Shown here: positions 4,174 through 5,081 of the stretch, one piece after another
Position numbering within the stretch: position 1 is the stretch's first letter
Layout: each line of letters opens with the position of its first letter
Assembly: GCA_030630315.1 (NCBI GenBank)
Contig: DAOVNI010000140.1
Span: 1 to 5,081 of the forward strand
Source of the DNA: Phycisphaerae bacterium
GTDB lineage: Bacteria; Planctomycetota; Phycisphaerae; Sedimentisphaerales; Anaerobacaceae
Direction: 5' to 3'
Length of the DNA stretch: 5,081 bases
Made by a program: the position numbers and the translations under genes
Notes under the pieces: model-generated
The model's input: only the letters and a program-made list of their open reading frames with translations
What the model was told of the DNA's origin: nothing
Databases searched by the model: none

Positions 4174-4764
4174 TTGAAACGCAAAAATCTATGGGCGCCG
4201 TGGCGAATCAAATACATTCAGACCTTGGGCCCCGTTAGAAATTCTACAAAGGTCTCTAAAGGGATTTATGAGGATATGGTACAGAAGGGGAAGATTTCTA
4301 ACGGGGTGAGTGAAGGCGGCGATTGCTTTATCTGCCATAACTTGAAAAAACCACAGGATGACGACAAAAATCTGGTGCTGTGGCGAACAGATAAAAGCAT
4401 CGTAATACTAAACCGCTTCCCCTACAACAACGGCCATTTACTGATAGCACCGGTCCGGCACATTCCTGACCTTGAGAAGGCAAGCGACGAAGAACTATTG
4501 GAATTGATGGAGTTGGTCAGAGAATCACAAAAAGCCCTGTCCCTGGCGATAAAACCCCACGGCTTCAATGTTGGTATGAACTTTGGCCGATGTGCCGGTG
4601 CCGGCCTGCCCGAGCATTTCCACATCCATCTCGTGCCGAGATGGGACGGAGACACAAATTTTATGAACGTATGCAGCGATACCGATGTTATCAGTCAAAG
4701 TTTGACCGAGCTTCTTGAGCTGTTAAAACAGGTAAGCAAAAAACATAACCTCCCCCGTTTATAA
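4174..4764 (+). CDS. HIT-family nucleotide hydrolase/phosphorylase (Ap4A phosphorylase-like) with an in-frame insert
   Basis: The 196-residue cytosolic protein carries the histidine triad as EHFHIHLVPRW, with H148, H150 and H152. Other family blocks are NLWAPWR (5-11), CFIC (51-54), YNNGHLLIAPVRH (84-96), HGFNVGMNFG (129-138) and WDGDTNFM (157-164). C51, C54, H96 and H148 could bind zinc as in GalT-like members. The closest recognised relatives are the bacterial Ap4A phosphorylase type exemplified by mycobacterial Rv2613c, which split diadenosine polyphosphates or other nucleotide conjugates; the true substrate here is not known. The start is TTG 4174 behind GGAGGT (4159-4164). Residues of about 19-45, between YIQ and CFIC, are extra relative to typical members and coincide with a palindromic DNA element. 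The gene follows the second lipoprotein by 45 bases and is likely the last in the operon. Confidence 0.93.
   Translation: MKRKNLWAPWRIKYIQTLGPVRNSTKVSKGIYEDMVQKGKISNGVSEGGDCFICHNLKKPQDDDKNLVLWRTDKSIVILNRFPYNNGHLLIAPVRHIPDLEKASDEELLELMELVRESQKALSLAIKPHGFNVGMNFGRCAGAGLPEHFHIHLVPRWDGDTNFMNVCSDTDVISQSLTELLELLKQVSKKHNLPRL
4230..4306. repeat. 77-bp palindromic element inserted in frame in the HIT gene
   Basis: CCCCGTTAGAAAT (4230-4242) and ATTTCTAACGGGG (4294-4306) are perfect 13-bp inverted copies. The intervening 51 bases stay open in the HIT reading frame and encode a polar segment including KVSKGIYEDMVQKGKIS. The element lies exactly where the protein is longer than its relatives, ahead of CFIC and away from the histidine triad. 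This resembles the way Rickettsia palindromic elements invade coding genes, though no relationship to that family is claimed. Confidence 0.7.
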
Positions 4765-4803
4765 TGTCTAACACCCTTGCAGCTTACTACCTAATTATTT
4801 CCC

Positions 4804-5081
4804 TTATGAACGATATTTTTCCGACTGCCTGAAGGATTCTCTCTCATATCGAATCCCTTCAACAATAACCCCTAACAATAATTTTATCAAACGGTCAAGC
4901 TCAGTTCCACTCTTATAATCCGCCTGGGCAATAAAATTCACTCTTTCGGCCTTCAATAACTCTTTGCAGGTTTTCTTGCCCGGTGAGTTATGAGATTTAT
5001 AAACGGCAATAGCATACCCACCATTTTTTCTAATTACCGTCATACATGGAACATCTGTCAGCCCATCGCCGATATACAGGA
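4804..5081 (-). CDS. HAD-superfamily hydrolase, C-terminal fragment (gene runs off the right edge)
   Basis: The minus-strand frame is open from the window edge and begins LYIGDGLTDVPCM before ending with TAA at 4806-4804, about 92 residues. GDGLTD is HAD motif IV, whose acidic residues help hold the catalytic magnesium. The following GGYAIAVYKSHNSPGKKTCKEL and FIAQADYKSGTELDRLIK match the C-terminal part of a common group of bacterial HAD phosphatases of about 280-300 residues. The nucleophile Asp (motif I), motifs II and III and the true start lie beyond the window, so the internal ATG at 5043 should not be taken as the start. The substrate is unknown. The gene converges on the HIT gene with a 39-base gap and no visible terminator between them. 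Confidence 0.85.
   Translation of the reverse strand, partial: LYIGDGLTDVPCMTVIRKNGGYAIAVYKSHNSPGKKTCKELLKAERVNFIAQADYKSGTELDRLIKLLLGVIVEGIRYERESFRQSEKYRS

Noticed and set aside
4422..4655. Minus-strand open frame opposite the HIT motif
   Set aside because: The plus-strand frame encodes an intact histidine-triad protein, so the opposite frame is a shadow.
1..5081. tRNA, rRNA or transposase genes
   Set aside because: No cloverleaf with a GGTTCRA-type T arm, no rRNA signature and no DDE, serine or tyrosine recombinase motifs were found on either strand.

Overview
The window looks like bacterial chromosome, most likely from a planctomycete of the Phycisphaerae/Sedimentisphaerales type. That placement is a low-to-moderate inference. 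It rests on the style of the IlvD and HIT proteins, the use of TTG/GTG starts behind good Shine-Dalgarno sites, and a tandem pair of large uncharacterised lipoproteins. No database search was possible.

Left part (1-1250), all on the minus strand. The window opens inside ilvD (dihydroxy-acid dehydratase); only its first 40 codons are present. Upstream lie a possible promoter, a small REP-like palindromic repeat, and two small genes with the layout of integron gene cassettes. These are a four-helix membrane protein (358-792) and a 103-residue soluble protein (898-1209). The stop codon of the membrane gene lies inside an attC-type core site (ACCTAAC), a palindromic attC-like site separates the two genes, and a GTTAGGC core precedes the second. 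No integrase is in view, so this resembles an orphan or decaying cassette cluster (CALIN-like).

Middle part (1250-1954). About 700 bases hold no convincing gene but are dense in repeats. They include a hairpin with a T-run, a heptad T-rich tract, a 122-bp element bounded by perfect 12-bp inverted repeats, and a 128-bp patchwork of 8- and 9-bp short-period repeats. A strong tandem -10 promoter then leads into the next genes.

Right part (1955-4764), plus strand. Three closely spaced co-directional genes probably form an operon: two mutually similar lipoproteins of unknown function, then a HIT-family nucleotide hydrolase/phosphorylase. The HIT gene carries an in-frame insert of about 26 residues, whose DNA is bounded by a perfect 13-bp inverted repeat. 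This looks like a palindromic element that has invaded a coding sequence. A shorter palindrome lies in the signal-peptide region of the first lipoprotein. A convergent, truncated HAD-family phosphatase gene (4804-5081, minus) closes the window.

The most interesting signals are the attC-bounded cassettes, the in-frame palindromic insert in the HIT gene, and the nested repeat families between 1468 and 1843.
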